Origin: Bacteroidota bacterium
GTDB taxonomy: Bacteria; Bacteroidota; Bacteroidia; Chitinophagales; Chitinophagaceae
Length of the DNA stretch: 64,000 bases
Assembly (NCBI GenBank): GCA_023386235.1
Contig: JAEWKC010000016.1
Span: forward strand, 1 to 64,000
Reading direction: 5' to 3'
Shown piece after piece: positions 44,654 to 52,801 of the stretch (its first letter is position 1; every line of letters starts with the position of its first letter). The notes under the pieces were generated by a model. It did not search any database, was not told where the DNA came from, and was given only the letters and a program-made list of their open reading frames with translations. The translations under genes and the position numbers were made by a program.

Positions 44654-45187
44654 TTAATTAGCTGCGTCCGAAAGCTGAATAGCTAACTGATCTGACTCTT
44701 CTACATTATTTATTAGTGCATATCTGTCGACTCCATTGATAGCCATTTCATCTAAAATATCTACTACATTTTTATAATTGCTTTCGTTTCCGGGTTTTAT
44801 GAGTACCATAAAATCCTTTTCAGCTGTTGTTTGTTTCTTATTTATAATCACGTCTCTTATTTCTTTGAATGAGGATGCTTTTACATTTGCTGCATTCTCT
44901 TCTAAAAGTCCTTCGTAATAATATACGTGGTTATTATTTCCTAATAAAATAGTTAATGCGCCGGATTCTGCTGTCAATGTCTCTTCTCCCGGTTTAACTT
45001 TATCATCAGGCATATTCAGAAACATACCCGTTGGCTGGCTCATGGTAGTAGTGAATACGAAGAACGTAATCAACAGGAAACCCAAGTCCACCATTGGTGT
45101 TAAATCTACCCGTAAAGACTTTTTCGGACTTTTCTTGACCCCTGGACCTTTTTTATTGTCCCGGGACGAGGTATCTAAATCTGCCAT
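44654..45187 (-). CDS. exbD: ExbD/TolR biopolymer transporter (second copy)
   Basis: The 177-residue protein has a single N-terminal transmembrane helix with the proton-pathway Asp in LTPMVDLGFLLITFFVFTTT, followed by a periplasmic domain. The N-terminus is cytoplasmic and basic (KKGPGVKKSPKKSLR). ExbD dimers sit inside the ExbB pentamer and drive TonB with the proton gradient. It lies between the first exbD and tonB, with 22-44-nt gaps. The doubled exbD is normal in Bacteroidota. Confidence 0.92.
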   Translation of the reverse strand: MADLDTSSRDNKKGPGVKKSPKKSLRVDLTPMVDLGFLLITFFVFTTTMSQPTGMFLNMPDDKVKPGEETLTAESGALTILLGNNNHVYYYEGLLEENAANVKASSFKEIRDVIINKKQTTAEKDFMVLIKPGNESNYKNVVDILDEMAINGVDRYALINNVEESDQLAIQLSDAAN

Positions 45188-45231
45188 ATTCTTTTTATTT
45201 TAAAATTTTATTGTTCTTTTTTATACTAATG

Positions 45232-45897
45232 CTATTCTGCCGTAGAGGATCCTCCGCCGCGCATTTGCCTTCTCCATAAGTCTGTTCCTTCAGGGGCGGA
45301 TTTTTGGTTGGTAACCATAGAAAACTTGAATATATTGTTATCAGTCAACGCTTTCAAGATGTTTTTAAACTGAGGAAATTTTGCTACATTATCTCCTTTC
45401 AACATGAATGCAGGTCCGTCTTCTCCTAAATATACCTGGTTATAGGCACCTATCCAAAATTTCATTTCGTTATTGGAAGTGTCTGTTATAGGTACTCCCG
45501 GTAGTTTTCCAAGTTCAGATCTTGGTACGGTTACTTGTTGCTTTAAATTTTGTATTGGTACCGCAATCATGCCTTGTTTGGCAATTGCATTTACTTCAGC
45601 TTGTGTAAGACCTGCCGCTTTTTGTGTGTTGATTACATCAATAAGTTTTACAAAATCTTCTTCTAAATCTTCTGATACACCAAAGAAAGCTCTTCCTTCT
45701 CTGTCAAGAGACATGGTAATAACGTTTTTTTCAGGGGCCGGCTTAGTTGCAACAGAACTTGGAGTTTCTATTGTAACAGCTTCATCAGGTTTAAACTTTG
45801 TGGTCATTATAAAGAATGCCAAAAGCAAAAACGTAACGTCGCACATTGCAGCCATGTCTATAAATGTACTCTTTCGAGCGACCTTTGCTCTTCCCAT
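45232..45897 (-). CDS. exbD: ExbD/TolR biopolymer transporter (first copy)
   Basis: This is a longer, 221-residue ExbD. It has the transmembrane Asp in AAMCDVTFLLLAFFIMTTKF and a periplasmic domain with a central insertion (AKQGMIAVPIQNLKQQVTVP). The C-terminus, RRQMRGGGSSTAE, is Gly/Ser-rich. It differs enough from the second ExbD to suggest a heterodimer or separate roles. It is separated from exbB by a 139-nt spacer that contains a terminator-like hairpin, so its expression may be lower than that of exbB. Confidence 0.92.
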   Translation of the reverse strand: MGRAKVARKSTFIDMAAMCDVTFLLLAFFIMTTKFKPDEAVTIETPSSVATKPAPEKNVITMSLDREGRAFFGVSEDLEEDFVKLIDVINTQKAAGLTQAEVNAIAKQGMIAVPIQNLKQQVTVPRSELGKLPGVPITDTSNNEMKFWIGAYNQVYLGEDGPAFMLKGDNVAKFPQFKNILKALTDNNIFKFSMVTNQKSAPEGTDLWRRQMRGGGSSTAE

Positions 45898-45981
45898 TTT
45901 TTTATTTTTTGTTTTGTGTCATTAATAAGATGTATTTGGCATCTTTTTTCCATAAACTTTTCCAACTTTTTTTCAAAACCG

Positions 45982-46023
45982 AAAAAAAAAGTTTTTAGCT
46001 GCATTGTTAATACAACTAAAAAC
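45982..46023 (-). terminator. Terminator or attenuator between exbB and exbD
   Basis: On the minus strand GTTTTTAG-TTGT-ATTA-ACAA-TGCAG-CTAAAAAC forms a two-part stem (8 + 4 bp with a 5-nt bulge) followed by nine T residues. It lies 14 nt after the exbB stop. Because exbD and tonB lie downstream on the same strand, it probably attenuates rather than ends transcription. Confidence 0.65.
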
Positions 46024-46036
46024 CTTAAACAGGAAA

Positions 46037-46915
46037 TTATTTATAATTAGCCGCGAAGCTTTGTTGTAAAGTAAAACCGGATTCATCAATACCATAGGTA
46101 ATACCATCAATACGCGTAGTAAAGATATTATAAGTAATGATCGCTATAGCTGATGTACCGATACCAAGAGCTGTACAATACAACGCCTCAGAAATAGCCA
46201 CAGAAAGCTGAGAAGTAGCGTTACCGCCGCCGCCATCTGCTCCCAGTGCAGAGAACGCTCTAATCATACCGATTACCGTACCCAATAACCCTACTAACGT
46301 AGATACAGAAGAAAGCGTGGAAAGGAAAACCAGGTTTTTCTCCAGCATTGGTAACTCTAGTGCCGTTGCTTCTTCTATTTCTTTTTGTATAACCAATAAT
46401 TTTTGGTCGGTATCTAAGTCAGATGTAGGTACATTGATCATTTCTTTATATTTCAATAAACCTTGTTTCATTACATTGCCTACAGAACCTTTTTGTCTGT
46501 CGCATAGCGCCAATGCTTTATCTACATCTTTATTTGCTAATGCATACTGTACGTTTCTGATAAATTCGTTGATATTTCCTTTACCAGTTGCTTTAGATAA
46601 AGTCAATGCTCTTTCGATAACGAAAGTTAAACATATGAATAAACCGGCTAAAAGGAACGGTACCACTATACCACCTTCATACATACGAGTCAATGGATCT
46701 TTAGGTCCGTGGTGACTAGGCCAGAAGCCGCCATTTGGATCCGGATCAGTAAAGTTGTTTGGATTTCCTAATACATACCTCCAAATTACATAACCTAAGA
46801 TAATACAAAGAATTGGAGCAATCCATGAAATCACGTTTGATGATTTCTTCGCTTTTGCAGGTGTAGCTTTTACAGTTTTAGTTGCTACTGGTGTTGTTGG
46901 TTTAATGTCCGCCAT
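46037..46915 (-). CDS. exbB: MotA/TolQ/ExbB proton channel family protein
   Basis: The 292-residue inner-membrane protein has an N-terminal helix (about 28-47) and a second (VVPFLLAGLFICLTFVIERAL). The conserved MotA/ExbB pair of helices includes LSTLSSVSTLVGLLGTVIGMIRAF and a final ALGIGTSAIAIITYN. It forms the pentameric proton channel that energises TonB through ExbD. It is the first gene of the operon. A possible promoter box lies about 155 nt upstream. The N-terminal Lys/Ala/Thr-rich tail (PVATKTVKATPAKAKKSS) is cytoplasmic. Confidence 0.93.
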   Translation of the reverse strand: MADIKPTTPVATKTVKATPAKAKKSSNVISWIAPILCIILGYVIWRYVLGNPNNFTDPDPNGGFWPSHHGPKDPLTRMYEGGIVVPFLLAGLFICLTFVIERALTLSKATGKGNINEFIRNVQYALANKDVDKALALCDRQKGSVGNVMKQGLLKYKEMINVPTSDLDTDQKLLVIQKEIEEATALELPMLEKNLVFLSTLSSVSTLVGLLGTVIGMIRAFSALGADGGGGNATSQLSVAISEALYCTALGIGTSAIAIITYNIFTTRIDGITYGIDESGFTLQQSFAANYK

Positions 46916-47068
46916 GATACGATTTTTTTTAAATGATAAATTTTAGTTTTTTAGTTTTAATATTTTCAGAGCCACAATTTTAGAAGTTTTTTCCGAAAAA
47001 CAAAAAAACTTTTTAAAAAGTTTCTGTGAATATACAATTTTCTCTATAACTCTTTAAAAAATGACAAA

Positions 47069-47076
47069 CAAATGTA
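47069..47076 (-). promoter_or_regulatory. Possible promoter -7 box for exbB
   Basis: The minus strand reads TACATTTG, an exact TAnnTTTG match, about 155 nt before exbB and after the feoB stop. The leader would be long and very AT-rich, with an AAACTTTTTAAAAAGTTT palindrome near 47007-47024. Confidence 0.35.
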
Positions 47077-47156
47077 TCACAAAAATCAATAAAACGGACA
47101 AAATGATTATTATTTTTTTGTGATTTAAATCATATTGTTTTTTTAGAAAAAAATAT

Positions 47157-49274
47157 TTAAACAAATGCCCTGTAAACAATAAAGCTTAATACGTACGCGA
47201 TACCCGTCATATAAAAGAGTTGAAACAAGGGCCACTTCCAGGTACCGGTTTCTCTGCGTACTATGGCAAGCGTACTCATGCACTGCATGGCAAATACATA
47301 AAATATCATCAGCGAAAGTCCGGTTGCTAATGTGTACAACTTAGTGCCATCGGCACGTACAGCGTTATCCATCTTTTCTCTCAGGGTGGCTTCATTGGTT
47401 TCGTCTGCGCTATACAATGTAGCCATAGTGCCTACAAATACTTCTCTTGCGGCAAACGATGTAATGATGGCTATGCCTATCTTCCAGTCGAATCCTAAGG
47501 GTTCTATCGACGGCTCTATTGCCTTTCCGAGAATTCCGGCATACGAGTTTTCTAATTTTTCTGAAGCGTAATTTTTTTGAATTTCTTCCGGGTCTGATGA
47601 AGTGCCTTGCATTGCTGCTTCATACTTTTGATCTACCGCGTTCATTCTGGCAGAAGGTCCATAACTGCTCAGCAACCATATAATAATGCTGATGATCATG
47701 ATGATCTTTCCCGCTTCAATCAAAAATATCTTTCCCTTCTCTACCATTGTTACAAAAATATTTTTCCAGCGCGGAACCTTGTAAACAGGGAGTTCCAGAA
47801 TAAAATAGCTTTTTTCTTTTATCTTAATAAAGAACTTTAATACATAGCTTACAAGCAAAGCGGTAACAAAACCAAGCAAATACAAGCCCATCATTACCAG
47901 CCCTTGCAACGAAATAAATCCGCCAATGTAAGTGTTGGGAATAACCAGGGCTATAAGAATTATATACACCGGCAACCTTGCACTGCAACTCATTAAGGGT
48001 GTAATAAGAATAGTAAGTAAACGCTCTTTTTTGTTTTCGATATTTCTTGCAGACATCACCGCGGGAATAGCACACGCAAAGCCACTGATCATGGGCATTA
48101 CGCTTTTGCCGTTAAGTCCTACTTTACGCATCAGCTTATCCATCAGGAAACTAATGCGTGCCATATAGCCCGTATCTTCCAGTATACCTATTAAACCAAA
48201 AAGAATCATGATTTGCGGCAGAAAAATAATAATGCCTCCAATGCCTGCAAGCACGCCGTTTACCAACAGGTCAGACCACCAGCTTTCGGGTAGCACAGCA
48301 CCTACCCAAGACGTTAATGCAGAGAAGCCTTCATCGATCAGATCCATCGGGTAAGAAGCTACCCAGTAAATACATTGAAACAATACAAAGACCACAGCCA
48401 GCAACACTATATACCCCCAGACTCTGTGAAGTAAAATGTTATCAATTTTTTCGGTAAATATTTTTTTTCTTAGCGGATCGGGCTCTACCAAAGTATTTTG
48501 TACAATTTGCTGTATTTTTTGGTAACGCTGCAATACCTCCTGCGCCTGTATTTTAGTTTCGTTGAATTGGCTTTGCTGCTTTATAGCATTAATTTTATTT
48601 TTCAGCACAGCATCATCCACAATGGCATCTGTATGTATCAGCGTATGCAAAACCGTGTAGGGCGTTACGTCCGGCATTATCTGCTGCGCTTCTTTTACAA
48701 CCGGCGTCAATCTGTCTATATCTATAAAACTTTCTTTGTGATGATAATGCTTTTCTTCAATAGTAAGCAGCAATACCTTTTTGAGCTGCTCAAGTCCCTT
48801 ACCGGTTCTTGGATTTACGGGCACCACGGGTACGCCCAATTCTATCGACAGCTCATCGGTATCTATCTTAATGCCTTTCTTTGCTGCGATGTCGCCCATA
48901 GTCATAGCCACCACTACTTTGTAGTTAAGGTCTATAAGCTGCGAGCAGTAAAGCAGGTTTCTTTTTAAGTTGCTTGCATCCATCACCAGCAATACAATGT
49001 GCGGTTTTTTAGCAGCATCATTTTCCATAAGCACATTGTATGTAACCCATTCATCCTCTCGCCTAGGATACAAGCTATAAGAGCCGGGCAGATCTATAAG
49101 GCTCACGGAAATATTTTTCTCCAGCTGGGCCATACCTGTTTTTTTATCTACGGTAACGCCCGGGAAATTTCCAACTTTTTGATTCAGTCCTGTTAATGCA
49201 TTAAAAAGCGAACTCTTGCCACAATTAGGATTGCCTACAACGGCTATATCGGCATTGTTTTGATTTTTGCTCAT
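47157..49274 (-). CDS. feoB: Ferrous iron transporter FeoB
   Basis: The 705-residue protein has a cytosolic G domain (P-loop GNPNCGKS at 14-21, G3 in DLPGSYSLYP). A helical GDI-like region and the membrane part follow, with the duplicated Gate motifs (GMISGFACAIPAVMSARN type and MPLMSCSARLPVY type). It imports Fe2+ across the inner membrane. The G4 motif, normally NxxD, reads TMGD (125-128), so guanine specificity may be relaxed. No feoA gene or FeoA-like SH3 domain is present at either end. A promoter-like box sits 8 nt before the start. Confidence 0.94.
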   Translation of the reverse strand: MSKNQNNADIAVVGNPNCGKSSLFNALTGLNQKVGNFPGVTVDKKTGMAQLEKNISVSLIDLPGSYSLYPRREDEWVTYNVLMENDAAKKPHIVLLVMDASNLKRNLLYCSQLIDLNYKVVVAMTMGDIAAKKGIKIDTDELSIELGVPVVPVNPRTGKGLEQLKKVLLLTIEEKHYHHKESFIDIDRLTPVVKEAQQIMPDVTPYTVLHTLIHTDAIVDDAVLKNKINAIKQQSQFNETKIQAQEVLQRYQKIQQIVQNTLVEPDPLRKKIFTEKIDNILLHRVWGYIVLLAVVFVLFQCIYWVASYPMDLIDEGFSALTSWVGAVLPESWWSDLLVNGVLAGIGGIIIFLPQIMILFGLIGILEDTGYMARISFLMDKLMRKVGLNGKSVMPMISGFACAIPAVMSARNIENKKERLLTILITPLMSCSARLPVYIILIALVIPNTYIGGFISLQGLVMMGLYLLGFVTALLVSYVLKFFIKIKEKSYFILELPVYKVPRWKNIFVTMVEKGKIFLIEAGKIIMIISIIIWLLSSYGPSARMNAVDQKYEAAMQGTSSDPEEIQKNYASEKLENSYAGILGKAIEPSIEPLGFDWKIGIAIITSFAAREVFVGTMATLYSADETNEATLREKMDNAVRADGTKLYTLATGLSLMIFYVFAMQCMSTLAIVRRETGTWKWPLFQLFYMTGIAYVLSFIVYRAFV

Positions 49275-49282
49275 GAGAACGG

Positions 49283-49290
49283 CAAAAATA
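49283..49290 (-). promoter_or_regulatory. Promoter -7 box for feoB
   Basis: The minus strand reads TATTTTTG followed by CC, an exact TAnnTTTG match only 8 nt before the feoB ATG. The transcript would be nearly leaderless. No Fur-box-like palindrome is obvious in the 69-nt spacer. Confidence 0.45.
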
Positions 49291-49332
49291 CAATTAGATT
49301 TGAAAAGTAATTTACGAATTAAGGAAAATAAC

Positions 49333-49340
49333 TAAATTTG
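49333..49340 (+). promoter_or_regulatory. Promoter -7 box for the IPExxxVDY gene
   Basis: TAAATTTG matches TAnnTTTG exactly, 3 nt before the ATG at 49344. The usual spacing would place transcription start at or near the start codon. Confidence 0.4.
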
Positions 49341-49343
49341 TTC

Positions 49344-49793
49344 ATGGCTAAACAACAAGCATTGTCTCTGGATGTAGACAGTATGATCAATGATTTTTTT
49401 GAAGATTGTCGTATTTACGGCATTGTTACCAACTTTAAAAATTACAAATTTTGCTGGTACATCAATAAAATGATGGGCTACAACTTTAAGCTGAATGTAG
49501 ATATAGAAATCATTACTCAAAAAAAAGAGCGCAGATACGTTTTTCCGGTATACCAGCACAGCATTAAAAACAGCAGTGTATCGCATTACTTATACGACAA
49601 CAGTTTTGATGGTGAATATCTTATTCCTGAATTTAAGCATATAGATTTTCTCTGGCTGATGAAAGGAGAACATTACATAGATGAGGAAGAATGTAATGAA
49701 GTAATTGAAATTGTGCGCAGCACCAAAGAAGTGCAGATGATATCGGAAATTGATATTGAAAAGCTTCCCAGCAGAGCCTATCTTATTTTTTAG
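49344..49793 (+). CDS. IPExxxVDY family protein
   Basis: The 149-residue protein starts MAKQQALSLDVDSM. The family motif appears as IPEFKHIDFLWLMKG (near 95-109), giving the class its name (IPExxxVDY). It also has a mixed alpha-beta pattern with YKFCWYINKMMGYNF. The family is confined to Bacteroidota and has no known role. A TTG six nt upstream is in frame but overlaps the promoter box. It is divergent from feoB and ends 2 nt from the convergent GNAT gene. Confidence 0.85.
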   Translation: MAKQQALSLDVDSMINDFFEDCRIYGIVTNFKNYKFCWYINKMMGYNFKLNVDIEIITQKKERRYVFPVYQHSIKNSSVSHYLYDNSFDGEYLIPEFKHIDFLWLMKGEHYIDEEECNEVIEIVRSTKEVQMISEIDIEKLPSRAYLIF

Positions 49794-49795
49794 GG

Positions 49796-50230
49796 CTACA
49801 TGTAAAACTTTTTTTCCATAAGCAAATGCGGCACTCCCTGCTGTTCAAAAGGTTCGCCGTACACTACATAGCCGCAGCGCTCAAAAAAACTTTTAGAATC
49901 CTGTCGGGCATGCATATATATTCTTTTATACCCTAGGTCTTTGGCAATGGTTTCGGCAAATCGCAAAATAGCTTTCCCAATACCTTTGCCGCGCAAACCG
50001 TTTGCCACAGCCATTTGCCTTAGCTGCATGGTATTTTTATCTATCTTTTTTAACTGACAGCAGCCTTCCAGCTTGTCATCGTCGTAGCAACCAAGCAGAA
50101 TATTGTCTTTATCCATATCTAAATAAGCCTGATCAAAATCAAGCCCCAATGGCTTTCTTAAAACATTTCTTCTTAGTTCTACCATTTGCCGGTATTGCGG
50201 AGAACCATAGTCTATAAACTGGAGAGACAT
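49796..50230 (-). CDS. GNAT family N-acetyltransferase
   Basis: The 144 residues form a GNAT fold. The acetyl-CoA-binding segment is LRQMAVANGLRGKGIGKAIL (RGKGIG pyrophosphate loop, near 81-86), followed by YKRIYMHARQDSKSFFERCGY. The conserved motif IDYGSPQYRQMVELRRNVLRKPLG at the start resembles the ElaA-like subgroup of Bacteroidota acetyltransferases. The substrate is unknown. It is transcribed alone, with a 236-nt spacer to acpP. Confidence 0.87.
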   Translation of the reverse strand: MSLQFIDYGSPQYRQMVELRRNVLRKPLGLDFDQAYLDMDKDNILLGCYDDDKLEGCCQLKKIDKNTMQLRQMAVANGLRGKGIGKAILRFAETIAKDLGYKRIYMHARQDSKSFFERCGYVVYGEPFEQQGVPHLLMEKKFYM

Positions 50231-50433
50231 AACTGCAATTTCAAATTTGAATTAAAATTAAACAGATTTTATGTACCTGAAAAATTTATCTTGCTCAATT
50301 TCGACAATTCTTCATAATAATTTACATCCAAAAATATTAATTTCTGTATGTATATGTAAAACAGTTTTTTTGCACATAATTAAGCCGAATTAAAAAAATT
50401 AGAAGAAACTGTTTTTATTTTGATTAAAAGCTA

Positions 50434-50441
50434 TATTTTTG
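50434..50441 (+). promoter_or_regulatory. Promoter -7 box for acpP
   Basis: TATTTTTG followed by CG is an exact TAnnTTTG match, 25 nt before the acpP ATG. A TTTTG at 50418-50422 lies upstream but closer than normal -33 spacing. Confidence 0.55.
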
Positions 50442-50466
50442 CGTCTGTAACAAAAATCATATTACA

Positions 50467-50703
50467 ATGTCAGAAATCGAAAGCAGAGTAAAAAAAATAA
50501 TCGTTGACAAGTTGGGTGTTGAAGAATCAGAAGTAGTTACTGAAGCTTCATTCACAAACGATTTGGGAGCAGATTCGTTAGATACCGTAGAATTGATAAT
50601 GGAATTCGAAAAAGAATTCAACATTTCTATTCCGGATGAGCAGGCGGAAACCATTACTACAGTGGGCCAAGCTGTAAGCTATTTGGAAGAACACGCTAAA
50701 TAA
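50467..50703 (+). CDS. acpP: Acyl carrier protein
   Basis: The acidic 78-residue four-helix protein has the phosphopantetheine attachment Ser37 in GADSLDTVELIMEFEKEF. It carries growing acyl chains in type II fatty acid synthesis. The gene order acpP-fabF-rnc is widely conserved in bacteria and is kept here. A hairpin between acpP and fabF may lower fabF expression relative to the abundant ACP. Confidence 0.97.
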   Translation: MSEIESRVKKIIVDKLGVEESEVVTEASFTNDLGADSLDTVELIMEFEKEFNISIPDEQAETITTVGQAVSYLEEHAK

Positions 50704-50738
50704 GTCTATTCGGTAACAACAATCTACAAGATATAAAT

Positions 50739-50784
50739 CCGTACTCACATCGTTGATACCTTTTGGCGTTGTAAGTACGGTTTT
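50739..50784 (+). terminator. Attenuator-like hairpin between acpP and fabF
   Basis: CCGTACT and AGTACGG make a 7-bp stem with a 28-nt loop that can fold further (ACATCG/CGTTGT), followed by TTTT. Its position inside acpP-fabF suggests partial termination. Confidence 0.5.
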
Positions 50785-50822
50785 ACGTATATTAAGGTCT
50801 ACAAACATTTATTAATATTTTT

Positions 50823-52079
50823 ATGGAGCATAAAAGAGTAGTAATTACAGGAATCGGAGCCATTACACCTATTGGCAATACTCCGGAAGAATACTGGGAA
50901 GGATTGAAAAACGGAGTTTCAGGGGCTGAGCCTATTACACTTTTTGATGCATCAAAGTTTAAGACAAGGTTTGCCTGCGAAATTAAAAACTTTGACCCGG
51001 AGCAATATCTGGAGAAAAAAGAAGCACGCAAGCTTGACAGATTTGCCCAGCTGGCAATAGCTGCAAGCGATCAGGCCATTGAAGATGCAGGGCTAAAAGC
51101 CAATGAAAACTTTGATCCCACACGTGCGGGTGTAATTTTAGGAAGCGGCATAGGCGGACTGATTACTTTTCAAAAAGAAGTGCAGGACTTTGCCAACGGC
51201 GATGGCACACCACGCTTTAACCCCTTCTTTATTCCTAAAATGATACTGGACATTGCACCCGGCCAGGTATCTATAAAGCACAATCTTAAAGGTCCTAACT
51301 ACGCCACTGTAAGTGCCTGCGCCAGTAGCACACACGCTATGATCAACGCGCTGGATACGATCAGGCTGGGAAAGGCCGACATTATCCTCACCGGAGGCAG
51401 CGAAGCCGTTATAAGCGAAGCCGGTGTTGGCGGCTTTAACTCAATGAAAGCATTAAGCGAACGCAATGATGATCCTAAAACCGCGTCTCGCCCATACGAT
51501 AAAGACAGAGACGGATTCGTTATCGGTGAAGCCGGAGCTGTACTGATATTTGAAACGCTGGAACACGCGCAGAAACGCGGAGCAAAAATTTATTGCGAAG
51601 TGGCAGGTGGCGGCGCCACAGCCGATGCTTACCACATTACAGCACCACATCCCGAAGGGATAGGAGCTGAAAAAGTAATGCGCAACGCGCTGGAAAATGC
51701 CAATATGAATATTGATGAAATTGATTACATCAATACCCACGGCACTTCTACCCCACTGGGCGATATGGCCGAAGTAAAAGCCATACTGAATGTATTTGGC
51801 GAACACGCTTATAAACTCAACATCAGCTCTACAAAATCTATGACCGGTCATTGCCTTGGCGCGGCCGGTGTTATTGAAACAATTGCCTGTATAATGGCGG
51901 TAAAAAACAATATAGTGCCTCCTACCATCAATCATTTCACCGACGATGAAGATTTAGATCCTAAGCTGAATATGACTTTTAATAAAGCACAGGAAAGAAC
52001 TGTGAATGCCGCCTTAAGCAATACCTTTGGTTTTGGCGGACACAATGCAGCCATAATAGTAAAGAAATACACTGAATAA
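50823..52079 (+). CDS. fabF: 3-oxoacyl-[acyl-carrier-protein] synthase II
   Basis: The 418-residue thiolase-fold condensing enzyme has a Cys-His-His triad: Cys in VSACASSTHAMINAL, His in NTHGTSTPLGD and His in KSMTGHCLGAAGVIE. The C-terminal NTFGFGGHNAA loop is typical of KAS I/II. It extends acyl-ACP with malonyl-ACP. It is followed after only 6 nt by rnc, so the two are translationally close. Confidence 0.96.
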   Translation: MEHKRVVITGIGAITPIGNTPEEYWEGLKNGVSGAEPITLFDASKFKTRFACEIKNFDPEQYLEKKEARKLDRFAQLAIAASDQAIEDAGLKANENFDPTRAGVILGSGIGGLITFQKEVQDFANGDGTPRFNPFFIPKMILDIAPGQVSIKHNLKGPNYATVSACASSTHAMINALDTIRLGKADIILTGGSEAVISEAGVGGFNSMKALSERNDDPKTASRPYDKDRDGFVIGEAGAVLIFETLEHAQKRGAKIYCEVAGGGATADAYHITAPHPEGIGAEKVMRNALENANMNIDEIDYINTHGTSTPLGDMAEVKAILNVFGEHAYKLNISSTKSMTGHCLGAAGVIETIACIMAVKNNIVPPTINHFTDDEDLDPKLNMTFNKAQERTVNAALSNTFGFGGHNAAIIVKKYTE

Positions 52080-52085
52080 ATTATT

Positions 52086-52790
52086 TTGACAGGCAACAGA
52101 AATATTTTTGAGAAAAAAACTTCTGTACGAAAGCAGGTAGAGTACATCCTTGGACTCAAGCTCAAAAATGCGCTTCTTTTCAAAAGGGCGCTTAGTCACT
52201 CCTCTGCCAATAATGATCCTATTGACAATAACGAGCGCCTTGAATACTTAGGTGATGCGATATTGGGCGCCATTGTTGCGGATTACCTGTTTAAGCTATA
52301 CCCCTACAAAAGTGAAGGCTTCCTCACAGAAATGAGAAGCAAGATGGTCAACCGACAAAAGTTGAACGACATTGCCATAAAAATGGGATTGAATAATTTA
52401 GTGATATTTAATCAACATGACAAGTCCATTAAAAACAGCCAGCAGATTTTCGGAAACACTTTAGAAGCCATCATAGGAGCTATTTACCTCGATAACGGAT
52501 ATGATAAGACCAAGAAATGGGTATTGAAACAGGTGGTCATCCCTTATCTGGGTGTGGATGCATTGGAAAATGTAGAGATCAATCTTAAAAACAAAATTAT
52601 AGGTTGGGCCAATAAAAATAACCACGAACTCTCTTTTGAAACCATAGAAGAAAAATATGACCGCGGCAGGCGTGTATTCGTTGTGGCCATTATGTTAAAC
52701 GGTGAGCAGGTAGCCTCGGGTACCGGCTTTAGCAAGAAAGAAGCCAGCCAGATAGCGGCAGGCATAGCGAATGATGTGCTGGATATTTAA
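52086..52790 (+). CDS. rnc: Ribonuclease III
   Basis: The protein has about 234 residues. The RNase III domain has the signature NNERLEYLGDAILGAIVADYLF with the metal-binding Glu and Asp, and the second acidic set in NTLEAIIGAIYLDNG. The C-terminal dsRNA-binding domain ends FSKKEASQIAAGIANDVL. It processes rRNA precursors and degrades double-stranded RNA. No ATG precedes the domain. The TTG at 52086, 6 nt after fabF, is the likely start, but a non-standard ATT just upstream cannot be excluded. Confidence 0.94.
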   Translation: MTGNRNIFEKKTSVRKQVEYILGLKLKNALLFKRALSHSSANNDPIDNNERLEYLGDAILGAIVADYLFKLYPYKSEGFLTEMRSKMVNRQKLNDIAIKMGLNNLVIFNQHDKSIKNSQQIFGNTLEAIIGAIYLDNGYDKTKKWVLKQVVIPYLGVDALENVEINLKNKIIGWANKNNHELSFETIEEKYDRGRRVFVVAIMLNGEQVASGTGFSKKEASQIAAGIANDVLDI

Positions 52791-52801
52791 ATGACCTCTT
52801 C

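Noticed and set aside
47007..47024. AAACTTTTTAAAAAGTTT palindrome upstream of exbB as a terminator or operator
   Set aside because: It is a short pure A/T-type palindrome in a very AT-rich spacer, so it could easily arise by chance, and no T tract or second copy supports it.
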